Below, piece by piece: positions 22,401-33,410 of a DNA stretch of 64,000 bases. The stretch's first letter is position 1, and every line of letters starts with the position of its first letter. Under the pieces are notes generated by a model. The model was not told the origin of the DNA. It saw nothing but the letters and a program-made list of their open reading frames with translations, and did not search any database. Both the position numbers and the translations under genes were made by a program. Origin of the DNA: Entomortierella parvispora (Eukaryota > Mortierellomycota > Mortierellomycetes > Mortierellales > Mortierellaceae); NCBI GenBank assembly GCA_963573315.1, contig OY752145.1:310001-374000 (forward strand), read 5' to 3'.

Positions 22401-22535
22401 TTGCCAGCGGTCATTCGACCCTAGTTTCAGCAACTGACCACTGTAGAGAGGACAAGGCAATGGCCCGGACTCTGCTGAGGGTCGAGAGTTCCGAGATGCC
22501 TCCAATCGGTCCGGCTTCAAGATAGCAATAGGCAT
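19446..22535 (-). CDS. large PH-domain protein with Gln-rich disordered tail
   Basis: Two exons, 22535-22373 and 22264-19446, about 993 residues. A pleckstrin-homology domain spans about residues 28-168. It starts with PLYSGQLLKLGSNDRWQSRL, is split by the intron after FTFDGS, continues LACVGKKP, then NTKWFINLKSVTNI and LDGKTLVLRAT, and ends with the invariant-Trp helix (LERWYFILSKIWEYKQQ). A roughly 35-residue loop rich in Ser/Pro sits inside the domain. The remaining 820 residues are low-complexity. They include Gln/His tracts (about 230-260, and a run of ten Gln near 340), Pro-rich patches and many Ser-Pro sites. PH domains bind phosphoinositides, so a membrane-associated adaptor or signalling role is likely; no enzymatic domain is visible. 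The start is the first in-frame ATG. Confidence 0.85.
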
Positions 22536-24913
22536 TAGAGATCTGAACTGAGCCTTTGTTATGAATTAGGGTGGTGTTGCTGAGGAAGTGTGTCTGAACG
22601 TGGATGGTGGTGAGACAGACGACTGACCAAACTACAATTGGTGTTGAGAGTTCCCACAAAGAGCTCGGTTAGGATAGAAGAGCTATTTTGTTCGCGAGAG
22701 ACTGCGTGTGTGTCGAGGCCAGGGGGACGAAGAAGGAGGAGGAGAGGAGAGACTAGGGGTACGAGATCTAGTATGCAGATCTACAGTAGTGTAGAAAGAA
22801 AATGCACAGAGATGCCCTGTTTGTTTTGTTGAGCGATTCGCGATCCACGCGGCAAATAAAAAGAGTGAGCAATTGCGAAAGAGTTTTTCTGCAAAATTAG
22901 GATGCAAGAGTAGCAAAAAAGGTTACTGAAGGAGGGAAGAGAGTGAGTGAATGAAATGAGTGGGGTGGGGTGGGGTGGGAAAATGAGGACTGCAGGCAAG
23001 GCACAAACAATAAACAACCGAAGACTCAAACAAGATGCAGCAAGGCTAGCAGGGAAAGCCAATACCGGGAACCCGGGAGAGAAAGAGGGAGAAGGAGGGA
23101 GAGAGAGAGAGAGAGAGAGAAGAGAAAGAGAGAGAGAGGGATTAACAGAGTAAAGAATTCAATTAAGAAGAAAAGTAAAGAGGGAAGGAAAAAAAGACGA
23201 GAGCAGCATGGGTCGACATCAAGGCATTCTTCCTCGCATTACCTTCCAATGCTCACACGAACAAACAGGAGGACGGACACGCACGAAAATGATTCGGGCA
23301 GCAAAAGAGACGGAAAAAAAGATTCACTGGGTCAAACAGGATGAGACGGGTTCAGCGGGGGAGAAGCAGCGGCAACAGTAGCAACTGCACGGCTTTTTTA
23401 TCGGCTCGAGAACGATGTACGCGGAGGAATGGGTAGCTTTCCGAGAGAAGAAGGAATAAGCATTATCGTGCAGACGAGAAGGGACAAAGAGGTGCGGTTG
23501 CTTGTGTCAGTTTTCTTTGGCAATGAGTGTTCGGCGAAGAAAAGTAAATGAGGTGCTGTTTCGTGCTGTAGAAAAGGTGTTCCTGTTCATGCACAAAAAT
23601 TGCGCATGTTCCAAGGGTGTCAAAAAGGTGGATGGCTGATGCAGAAAGAAGGGCGGCGGAGCCAAGGAAACGGAGCACGGACTGAAGATCACCCTCCCCC
23701 AAGACAAATGTTGAAATGATATCGAGGTGCTGACCGAATGCACTTCGTGCCCTTTTTTTCCCTCTGTGAGCCTATCTCAAGACCATTGCGCAGGTCGGTG
23801 TGTACTCGATAGATTCCAAGGGCCATTCCCAGCTGAGCAAGGAGGCGCGGGGATAGCCCAATTGAAGGTCGTGTCATCGAAGAACCCGACGAATGCAAAA
23901 AAAAAAAAAAATTGAAAGCATGGGTTACCGTCTCCCTCACTCGCGTAAACAACCTGTCTGTACAGCATGCGTGCGCCATCCCTCTCTCCCTCCATGATGA
24001 CCCTTGTGGTTCTCTCCTGTCCTCAAAAGAGCTGAGCTGGGAAAGTATGGAAGGTAGAAGAAGGAGGTGCGGATACAAGCGAGGTCTCCTTAGAAAAAGA
24101 CAAAAAAATAAGGGAGCTGTAATTGTAGCCCTTCGAAAGCCTTCCGAAGTCGACTCTAGAGGACGCGAGGGGGGGAACGCGCAAAGAAATCCAACTGAAC
24201 AAACAAAACCGTGAGCCCACCGTTTGTGTCCTCTTTTTCGCTCCCGCCACGTCTAGCCCGGGGAGACAGACGGTGGTGGTTGCAAGAGTTCGTTTGGTTT
24301 GTCCCTTCATTTCATTGAGCAGAAACAACTATATTAAAACACTGCTGTTTTGCCCTGACTGAAATCCTCGCACCGCCCCGTACTCGATCAATTGTTCTCT
24401 TTTGTAACTTTGACCAGGAGGCCTCAAGGGATTCAGGAACAAGAGGACCCTCAACCCAATCTGTTAAACATCGAGGCGTCACCTCGAGAGGGAGGGCAAC
24501 CGCGGAGCTATCTCCTAGCGAGGTCAAATCGAACGAGCCATATCGTTCCTCCCAATCACGACCTACTTTTCATATTCTATCCGATGGCCATTCCGATCGA
24601 TCCCACTGCTCGCAGGGGGGAAAGAGGTGATTCAAGGGACTGAGTGACCCACTTCAGCACCAGACAGAGAGTCAAGTTGGTGTCGTACAAGGAGGCACAG
24701 ACCACACCGGGAGCCAGAAGATTTATCTATGTCATAGGCGCCAGAAGAGGAAGATCCACTCTTTCGTAATACTCTTCATCGCATTTCTGTGAAAGCCGCG
24801 CTTCATTTCATCATCGGAATGTACTTACTGCCCTCGAAAGAGGCCCGATTACGCCGGATTCGCCAACAAATAAAGTTTTTGGTATTTCTGATGCTGTTTA
24901 TTGGTGCTGCTGC
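22536..24913. other. long intergenic region, no gene recognised
   Basis: About 2.4 kb between the 5' end of the PH-domain gene and the 3' end of the ThrRS gene. It contains a GA microsatellite (23097-23139), purine-rich stretches to 23200 (leader of the PH-domain gene) and scattered open frames without splice context. One plus-strand segment (about 24417-24628) reads as a Ser/Arg-rich open frame, but no start or partner exon was found. Confidence 0.4.
23097..23139. repeat. GA dinucleotide microsatellite
   Basis: About 20 GA units with two A insertions, in the presumed promoter/leader of the PH-domain gene. Confidence 0.9.
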
Positions 24914-27501
24914 TTACAGGAACTGGTTTTCCCGCTCTTGAAAGAGCTTTAGTACTTCGGGTATTGTCATTTCGCCCAGTCGGTCGCCCTCTCGAGTCCG
25001 CACATTGACCGTGCCCCTCTCCTTTTCCTTCTCTCCGATGACCAAAATGAAGTTGTATTGGGCCACTTGAGCGTCACGGACCATCTTGTTAAGCGTGCCA
25101 CCAGACTGGTCCAGATCAACAAAGTAATGTTTATCATCCATTTTCACCACTGGATCCTGGACCTTTCGCTCCTCGTCTGTTGTGACTGCAGCGTCTGGTA
25201 TCGTCGGAGGTGAGAGGGGGGCCCGTCCAGCCTTGGCGAGGGTTTCCTTGACAAGATTGGCATACTCCGTCAATGAGGTGCCCTTCTTGACTTCTCCTTC
25301 CCCTTCAGTGGCATCGCCTGCCTTGCCCCCAAAGACAGGAACAATCATCGCCTGGCGTGGCGAAATCCAGAAGGGCCAACGACCGCCCGTGTGCTCAATC
25401 AGGATGGCCATCATTCTCTCCACACTGCCCAATACCGCACGGTGGACAATGACAGGGGTTTGCTTTTCGCCGTGCTGATCATAGAACTGCAATCCAAACC
25501 TTTGCGGCAGCTGAAAATCAAGTTGAATAGTTGCAGTCTGATGTCTTCGTCCGAGAGCATCTCTCACTAGAATATCGATCTTGGGTCCATAAAATGCTCC
25601 GTCTCCTTCGTTAATAGACCAATCCATTCCTGATTGGTTCAAGGCTTGGCGCAATGACTCCTCGGCAGAGTCCCATTCTTGGATCGAGCCCATAAAGTTG
25701 GTGAGAGGGCGAGTCGAGAGTGTCAATTCATAGCTGGGAAATTTGAACGTTCGGTAGACAGTGTCAACAAAAGACAGTGTGGATCTAATCTCGTCAAAGA
25801 TCTGATCTCTTGTGCAAAATATATGAGCATCATCCTGGTGGAAACGTCGTACTCGCGTCAATCCTGTCAAGGAACCTGTCGACTCGTTCCTAGAAGGAAC
25901 AGGACAATGCAAACGTTAGGCGCTTCTTTTAAGGTTCATGTCACTTTGGAAATGGCGCGGCTGTTGGCTACTCACCTGTGAAGGGCACTGAAATCAGCAT
26001 ATCGAATAGGCAGATCTTTGTAGGATCGATTTGACATGTCAAAGATCAGACAATGTCCAGGGCAGTTCATAGGCTTTAATCCAAAGACCTCATCATGGCC
26101 TTCAGCCAGAGCCCGCGGTGCGCCATCCTGGTGTTCAGATCCATGGTCGTGGTGGTGAGAATGATCGCAGCCCCTCATGACTTGAAACATGTCGTCCTTG
26201 TAGTTTTGCCAGTGTCCAGAGGTTTCCCAAAGTTCCTTCTTGTACATGAGCGGAGTCATCACCTCTTCGAATCCATACTTTCTGTACTGTTGTCTCATGA
26301 ACCGCATCAATCTTTCCACAATTCTCGTGCCGTGAGGCAGCATGAAGGCCGATCCAGGGCTAGCCGGGTGTACAGCAAAAAGACCCTGGTTTTTTCCAAT
26401 GACGCGATGATCCCGCTTTTCAGCCTCGCTCTTTTGATGGTGCCACTGCTTCAATTCCTTGGCCGAGGGGAAAGCGATTCCGTACATTCTGGTCAAGGCC
26501 TGAGGTGACTTTGGGTCGCGATCCAGATCTGGCATGAAATAGGCGTTTGATGTGCGCAAGATCTCCATAGCTTGAAGTTGACCCGTGTGTTGTACGTGAG
26601 GGCCACGGCAGAGATCCACAAACGGTCCACACTTGTACAGGGTGATTTCACTATCCTTGGGGATGTTTCCGATAAAATGTTGCTTAAACTTGTTTTCGGG
26701 GAATAGGTCGTATGCAAACTCTTGTGTGACTGAGAGTCGTTCAAATGGGAGTCGTTGTGCAATAAACTTTTGCATGATCTGCTGAATTTCTGCGATCTCC
26801 TCCTTGGAAAACTGGTGTGAAGGGTAGTTTTGCTCCAAGAGCTGTTGGACTGTCAATGGTGCCTTTGAGGGGTCCTGTCCTTCCTTCATCAACAAGAATT
26901 CGTAAAAAAATCCACCCTGCTTGATCGCCGGGCCGTCACAGAGCAGTAGCCTCGATCCGTATTTTGCTTCTAGAGACATCCCGAGTACATGAGCTGAAGA
27001 GTGCCAGAAGAGATTCGTCAAGCGGTCGTTGTTCTCCTGAAATGGTACTAGCTCCAGTTGACAGGACTGATACAGAGGTCGGGTCATGTCCCAGTATGTG
27101 CTTCCGTTCAACTGAGCGATCATGGTCGTCTTGGCCAGTTTTCCCGAGATGCCTGACAAGAGTAGACAAAATAAAAGGTTAAGAGGCATATTCAAGATTG
27201 CTCCTTGAACCCCTGAGTAATAGATCCGCGTGAGTACCGTACCTTGGGCGATATCCAGGGGTGTAGTTGTTCCAGCTGTCCCGGTCTTTCGTGATCCGTC
27301 TTGGAGGATCACTTCGATCGCCTGTTGCGATCTCGCATTGTCGAGTCGAATTTCAGCCTGGCGCGCACGTTCCTCTGTGAATGCTAGCGCGCGTCGTTCG
27401 AATGGGCTTGCCGTCGCGGCGGCATTATAATGGCGCAATTGACCGAGTAGTCGTCCTCGGAAGCCTTGGAAGTTCATGGGAATGCAAGCGTGTCGAGGCA
27501 C
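24914..27501 (-). CDS. THS1: threonyl-tRNA synthetase
   Basis: Three exons: 27501-27243, 27152-25976 and 25889-24914; about 803 residues. Domains in order: TGS-like N-terminal domain (IEVILQDGSRKTGTAGTTTP); the second additional/editing domain with HSSAHVLGMSLEAKYG and CGPFVDLCRGPHV; the class II catalytic core with KPMNCPGHCLIF, motif 2 GLTRVRRFHQDDAHIF (just after intron 2) and motif 3 GSVERMMAILIEH; then the anticodon-binding domain. The editing motifs and the Cys/His zinc ligands are present, so an active charging and editing enzyme is expected. The N-terminal 25 residues (MNFQGFRGRLLGQLRHYNAA from the second Met at 27477) are basic/amphipathic and could be a mitochondrial presequence. 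A His-rich insertion lies before KPMNCPG. This may supply both cytosol and mitochondria, by inference. Confidence 0.95.
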
Positions 27502-28429
27502 AGCATGGGCGCCGCGAGTGGACCCGTCTTTGGTCTTTTCCTCGGGTCCGATTTCAACTTAAGGGTATAGAGTGGCCAACTGGATCCTGCGCTGCACGTG
27601 CGAGTCGAGTCGTGTGCAAGAATTGACCACCATCCCACAACCTTGAGGTGTGCTGCCACTGAGGGAAAGGGAAATTCTACACTACAGCGAGCAGAGGCAA
27701 ATCCGCCCCTGGCAGTCCGTAGTAAGATCTGAACAGAGTCCTATCAGGGCCCAAGCTCCAGAGCAGGGCGTATTCGTGGGGCTGCATGACACTGGGCATA
27801 GAGGGTCCTGTCCAAACACGAGCCACTCCTTGTTGCTCGATTGCAAGATGGTATCGGACCAAGAGTGGGACGAGGTGATGAAGGGAAACGGGCTGGGTGG
27901 AAGAGAGGATGGGAGAAACTGAGGCTGGAGCTTGAGTCGAGGAGGTGGTGGGAGAGCCACCCGAGTGGTCACATATTGAAACTGGATTCCCAGGCCCGTC
28001 CACGGCTGTCGTTCAGACAGGTCCCCAGGCGACTCCGCCCAAGTTGCAGGGCCTCGCCTCCAGCAGGGCAGGGGCCTTGACGCCCAGTCGGAGTCTGGGG
28101 GCGCGGGTCTATACAACCGACCAGGCCCGCCTTGGCCAGTGAGAGAGACGAGAATGCGCCACCATCTTCTTTGTTTACATTTTTTTTTTTTTTTTTTTTT
28201 TGAGGGTCAACATAACATGCACATGCAGCAGGCTGCAGTGCCCCTGAGCAGAGCAGAGGGGGAAAAAGAGAACAAGGGAACCCCATAGAAGCTCACATCT
28301 TTCATCCCTTCATCATCTTCATACTTTGCCCACCCAACGCACGCCCCATCCCTCCTCGCCTTGACCACCTTCCAGCCAGCTCCTCTGCTACAGCCACTGC
28401 TCGCAACTTCCATTCTCTCGCTGTTCAAC
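27502..28429. promoter_or_regulatory. divergent region, ThrRS / zinc-finger gene
   Basis: About 930 bases between start codons. It holds a 22-base poly-T run at 28180-28201 and a C/T-rich leader (28290-28425) before the zinc-finger start. No supported exon was found. Confidence 0.4.
28180..28201. repeat. poly-T homopolymer run (22 nt)
   Basis: Uninterrupted thymines upstream of the zinc-finger gene. The exact length may be affected by sequencing. Confidence 0.9.
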
Positions 28430-29192
28430 ATGACCTCCTCCGTTCTCCTTCACTCCTTCGCTGAAAAGGAATCCTGCCCTGCCTTGACGTCAGCCCACAG
28501 CTACCCTTCTCCTTCCCTCTCCCCCATGACCACCTTCCAGCCCTCCATGGACTCTCGCTCTGACCGTCGTCGCTCCTCAGTCAGAAGCCTGATGGGTTCT
28601 GCCAACCCTCCAGCCTCTCCCCTGGATGCCCTTGTTCTCGCCCTGGAGGCCACTGCCGAAGAGATGAGCGGAATGCAAAGCCAGGACCTCTTTGCCACTC
28701 GCCGTTTCCAGAACGACGACGAGGACGACGAAGACCCTAACGCGACCGTGCCCTCTTCTCCCACCGTCTTTATGAAGCGCTCCTCGGATGCGTCCTCGCT
28801 TCATCAGCTTCCATCCCTGGTTCTTCCTGAGGCCGCAGTATCGTCTCTTCCTGAACAGACCTGCGCTGTAGCAGCAGCAGCAGCAACTCTTGTGTCTGCT
28901 TCTTTTGCCGATACGGCCGCCTTGGGCCTCACTCCCAGCACCCATCCTGGCCAGGTCCCCTGTGGCCAGGCCAGCGTCCACCGCAAAATGTCGACCAGCA
29001 GCCAAGGCTCTATCGGCTCTGTCTCTTCGACCAACTCCTCAGGAGAGCGCACAAAGGAGTTTGCTTGCACGATTGGTAGCTGCGAGAAGAAGTTCTACCA
29101 GGTTGCCCATCTGCGTATCCATGAACGGTAAGGCGGTGACTCAGGTCCTTTTTGTTGTGCCTCTTCTCTTTCTGTGCCCAAACATCTGAGCC

Positions 29193-29223
<31 letters not shown>

Positions 29224-31544
29224 GGCACAACAAACTTCAGATCGTCGTCACGTTTCTCTCTGGTCGTGTGCAATGAACACCTTTGACTCGCCACGCACTG
29301 ACACACTCAACCTTCTGGTGCCAATCATATTAGGTGCCACACTGGGACTCGTCCTTTTGTAAGTCCCATCCCTTGTTTCTCTGGTCGATTCTTCATACCT
29401 TCTATTCCTTGATCTTTGGCCTCTGCACCCTTGTGCAAAGGATTGAAATTTTGGATATAAGAATGGAGCAAAAAAAAGAGACCATGGAATGGGGCCCACT
29501 TTTTCGCCGCTGTGGAAATTTGGAATCACCCACGATCGAAAGGGGAGACTTGGCTATCTAGCTCGCACCCTTCCAGAGGACTGCTAGGGCTATTGGAGGG
29601 CGAGTGAACTCCATTGTCGGTCAGTGGGGTTCTTCCTCTCCAGTATGCACCCGGCAGCACCCTCGACAGGCGGACGTGTTGATATCGCATTCGATATCAA
29701 ATCAAGCGCGTTCTTGATCTCTCTCCCAACGGTTGGTGAGAGAGCCATCCACAGCCTGCGGACTTGCCCTTGTTGCATCCGAAAACACGACATAATGTCA
29801 CAGCTAGTCTCCCGCTCCATTTGCCCGGACCGCACCATTGACACTCTGATTCCCATGCCTTTCCGCAACTGGTTGAGATTACGAGATGAAAAAGGAGGCC
29901 CCGAAATTTGACGGAACTTGACAGCTCTTTTCTTGCCATTGTTTCTGTTGTTTCAGTATCTTGTTCAGTTCTTTTTTTCTTTTCTTTTCTTGTTCTATTT
30001 CTTTTGTACCTTCCATTCCCCTTCCCCCTATCCTTAATGACTGCTCGGGATTGAGTCGCCTCTACTCGTTTGCACATACCTGTTTACCACGCCACAATGA
30101 CCGTGACGAAAAGTTGGTACAACCGTCAGCGCGAGCACAGCATTTTCTCAAGACCTTGGGAGAGCTAGAAAGGAGAAACGATTATGACGAGAAGCAAAGA
30201 CAGCCCCGAAGGAGTTGGAGCGCAGGAAAAGATTGTTCTTTTTTCTGCAACCCTTTTTCTCTTCCTCATTGCCTTGACCTTTTACTCTCGAGTTGTTTTT
30301 TCGATTCCTCTCAAGAGATGTTTAATGACGAACGTATTTATATTTTGACGACTCACGGTCTATCTTTTCTTTTTATTTCCCTTCCCCTGTGGCGTGCTGG
30401 CTCTTTTTAACAATGGGTTTGTCCGCGTTTCTTCTATTGCTACTGTTGGGATCTTGCGATTGGCCTCTTGTTGCGCTCTCTTGTCCCACTCTACCTTTGC
30501 AAAAAACGTTGCGCTCCCTCTTTTTGACTCTCTTTTGGCTGAAACTACCGATATAATGGCTGGTTTGGGGCTGTTGGTTCTTTGCGCTGTCGTCTTGCGT
30601 TTTACGCATTTCTTGTGCTTTGTTACCGTTTATTTTGGCCCTCCTTTCAAACCATGTCAATATCAAAAATTGCATTGGTATTGGGTGTGGATTGTTGGCT
30701 TGTTGGCTCTTGGGTTGCATGGAACGCGGCGGCCTTGTGTGGTTGTCTCTCTCTTTCTTTCTTTTTTGATCTACTCTCTTTAGGTTTGCCGCTTTGATGG
30801 ATGCGAACGCTCCTTCACTCAGCTTGGAAATTTGAAGGTAAGATCTCCAAAGCCGAATTCTATATTTCAATTGCCTCGCTTACCTCATGTCCTCTTTTCG
30901 CGATCATATCTAACATTCATTTATGATCTCGTTCAATCGATATAGACGCACGAGCGTAAACATACCGGCGAGAGGCCTTACAGTTGCCCCCACCCTGGAT
31001 GCAGCAAGACTTTTACTCAGCTCGGAAACTTGAAGACCCATGAGCGTATCCATGATGAGGTCAAGCCCTTCATGTGCCGACTCAATGGATGTGGAAAGAC
31101 CTTTAGCCAACTTGGAAACTTGAAGGTAAAAAACAAACTTTTTTCGTTTTTGATTTTGGCATTTTATCTCGCTCAATTGAGTGCTAATATCGCGTCTCTC
31201 CAACTTAGACCCACACTGCAAAGATGCACCCTGACGTGTCCATCAGCGACGAGGAATTGGCCATCCGAACCACTGCTCCGTCGCCAGAGATGCAGCGTGT
31301 CAAGTCTCCTTCACCTGTCAAGAACACAGCCTCCTCTACACCTTCTCCTAGGCTGGTCAAGACCAAGGAGCATCCAGTGGTGCAAGTCATTACCCACTTC
31401 AACCCTTACCAGAGGCGGCCGATCAAACCCCAACAATCAGAAGAGCAGCGACTCTTAAAGCAGATTCGAGCCATGATTCAGCATCAACAACGTGTCCGCC
31501 AGCTCCAAGATTGCAGTGAGGTCTCTGATGAGATGGAGGAGTAA
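28430..31544 (+). CDS. C2H2 zinc-finger transcription factor (four tandem fingers)
   Basis: Five exons: 28430-29127, 29334-29358 (25 nt), 30784-30837 (54 nt), 30946-31125 and 31209-31544; 430 residues. Residues 1-215 are Ser/Pro/Ala-rich with an acidic patch (NDDEDDEDP), a likely regulatory region. Four fingers follow at about 218-335: [94 protein letters not shown]-type linkers separate fingers 1-2 and 2-3. Fingers 2-4 share the near-identical recognition helix QLGNLKTH, as in fungal Azf1-like factors, so similar DNA triplets are expected. The C-terminal 95 residues are basic with a Gln-rich helix. Without the 25-nt exon, finger 1 lacks its final HTGTRPF and the frame breaks. The start is the first ATG in frame after the C/T leader. 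AATAAA lies at 31767-31772. Confidence 0.92.
29194..29220. repeat. poly-A homopolymer run (27 nt) in intron 1 of the zinc-finger gene
   Basis: Uninterrupted adenines 66 bases after the donor of intron 1. Confidence 0.9.
29359..30783 (+). other. unusually long intron (1425 nt) of the zinc-finger gene
   Basis: Bounded by GTAAGT and TAG. It is ten times the typical intron here. It becomes strongly T-rich from 29930 to 30780. No coding exon is required between the 25-nt and 54-nt exons, because they join in phase inside the linker between fingers 1 and 2. Confidence 0.75.
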
Positions 31545-31903
31545 TTCTTGTCTTGAGAACTTTTTTCTGATCGCACCGCACCAGTACCTCTTCTTCGACG
31601 ACACCTTTCAACCCCACTTACCTCTTTGCTGCGTTGCGAAATCTCTCTCTCTCAATTCGGTGGCGTCGATCTTGCCTTGCTTGCATACCTCCCTCTTTGC
31701 TTGTCCCTGCATTCTGCTCTTGCTCTGTTCCATTATCTGTACCATATACCAAATCCCCCCATGTTCAATAAACCTCTCTCTGTATTTCTCCTTTCTTTGC
31801 ATCATAAGAATTCTCTGTCTGGAAAGTTGTGATATACAATCGAGGGGGTTTTATTTTGTTGTTTTCAATCCTTAAAAGTCAAGTCGTCTCAAGTTCTCGT
31901 CGT
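31545..31903. other. convergent 3' flanks, zinc-finger gene / mago
   Basis: 359 bases between facing stop codons. It is T/C-rich, with AATAAA at 31767-31772 for the rightward gene. Nothing else was seen. Confidence 0.4.
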
Positions 31904-33081
31904 TTAGATGGGCTTGATCTAGACATGGGATGAAATTGAAGAAAGAAAAAAAAAGGGTTAGTCAAGCAAACGAAATAATGGCGCCAATCATATACGAATG
32001 AGGCGCGCCGATCCATTGAATATGACAAAAGAGATATCTTTACCTTCCAGTGCAATGTGATCAATGAGAACACTAAGCACTTGAGATCCTGGACCAAGTA
32101 GTAAAACACCTTCAACCCTTCAGGATCCTCACTGCCTTGCACATCCACGAGAGATCCGATCTTGGCGGTCTATTTGAGAGCAGCAGGGGTTCAAAAGAAA
32201 GACAAAAAAAGTGTGAGTATCGGCAGGTTCAGAGGTAAGATCCAATCCGAAATCCTTGTTTTTCAAGGATTGACCAAAAATCACTCCTGTTAGGCGCCCC
32301 TGTCCGACGGGTGAGTAAGACAACAATATGGTCTCCATAATGGTCTCCAAGTGCACAAGAAAGCGTCCAGTTCTTTCGAACGAAATGTTGACAAAGCTCC
32401 TGTAGATTTGAGGGGGAGGATTGGGAATCGATCCTGTAGATGTTTAAATCTTCTCCAAGTGCCTTCCACTCTGATGGACATGACCATACCTCGAAAGAAA
32501 CGTGCTCATTTCCGAAACGAATCTCGAGTTCCTGCTTTCCGACCACGTTCTTCTTGGGCCACTTGTTGTCATCCTCCTTCATGACCTCGGAATCCTCAAT
32601 CATCCTCTTGAGCTCCTTGATCATCAACGGACTCACAGTCACTAAGAACAGCGAAAAAGAAACAACATAAAAGACGTGTAAGTCGTTGCTTCAAGACTTC
32701 AAAAATTCTCAGTGTCTTGATACAACAATAGAGGTGCCCACGATGAAAAAAGGAGATATCGAATACGTACTCTCCTTCTTGATCAAAGAGTCGTTCCTGT
32801 AGTTGGAGTTGTTGGCATAACGACAGCGTCCGTCCGCATGAAACTCAAACTCGATAAACTCGTGTCCGTATCGTCCTTGATGGCCCGAGCTATTGTTGTC
32901 GTATTCGCAAAACGTAAGAAAAGGCTGGAATTAGACGACATTATTTCCATGTGCATGCCTTGTCCTCTGCCAGAGGTTCCTCGGCAACTCTCGACACCAT
33001 TGAAGCAACTGTCCAGTGGTCCAGTTTCCTGAAGTAGAGTCCTTACTAGTATCGCACGTAGAATTCTTCCTGAGCTGGCAT
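31904..33081 (-). CDS. mago: mago nashi, exon junction complex core protein
   Basis: Five exons: 33081-33047 (35 nt), 32889-32771, 32641-32490, 32169-32044 and 31918-31904 (15 nt, IKPI plus stop). They sum to 148 residues, the usual Mago length. Sequence blocks match the family throughout: [68 protein letters not shown] and [20 protein letters not shown]. Mago forms a tight heterodimer with Y14/RBM8A and, with eIF4A3, locks the exon junction complex on spliced mRNA. Its presence fits this intron-dense genome; many yeasts with few introns lack it. It is divergent from the RtcB-family gene with 329 bases between start codons. Confidence 0.97.
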
Positions 33082-33410
33082 TGTATAAGATTCAAGGGTT
33101 GGAGTTGTGGATGTCCAGTGATGGGCGGGTCGTTTCGATGGCAAAGCAAGGCAGAGAGGAAAGCCTCAGGGAGATTGCATCTCTCGTTCAGGCCTCGAGG
33201 TTCAAGACAAATTGCGCGGGTATTACATCACCGATTTTCACAACCTGCTAGTCTTGCAAAGCAAACTGCGGATTTCGTCATGTGACTACAGTTGACAAGG
33301 CGCTGCCAGCCGCAGCTTCGCCCATGGGTATAAAGCCCCAACTTCTGTTCTCCTTCACAAACAAACCTATACCCTCATCCCCCTTCCACTCAACATACAC
33401 CAAAATAGAA
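33082..33410. promoter_or_regulatory. divergent promoter shared by mago and the RtcB-family gene
   Basis: 329 bases between start codons of two RNA-related genes. The sequence GGGTATAAAGC at about 33325-33335 is TATA-like and sits 75-85 bases before the RtcB start codon. No exon was found. Confidence 0.45.

Noticed and set aside
24417-24628. Open plus-strand segment after CCAG (Ser/Arg-rich)
   Set aside because: No start codon or upstream exon could be linked; the composition is not distinctive enough to call.
27677-28116. Minus-strand frames of 108-144 codons upstream of ThrRS
   Set aside because: Composition is Pro/Ser/Cys random-like, there is no splice link, and they lie in the divergent promoter region.
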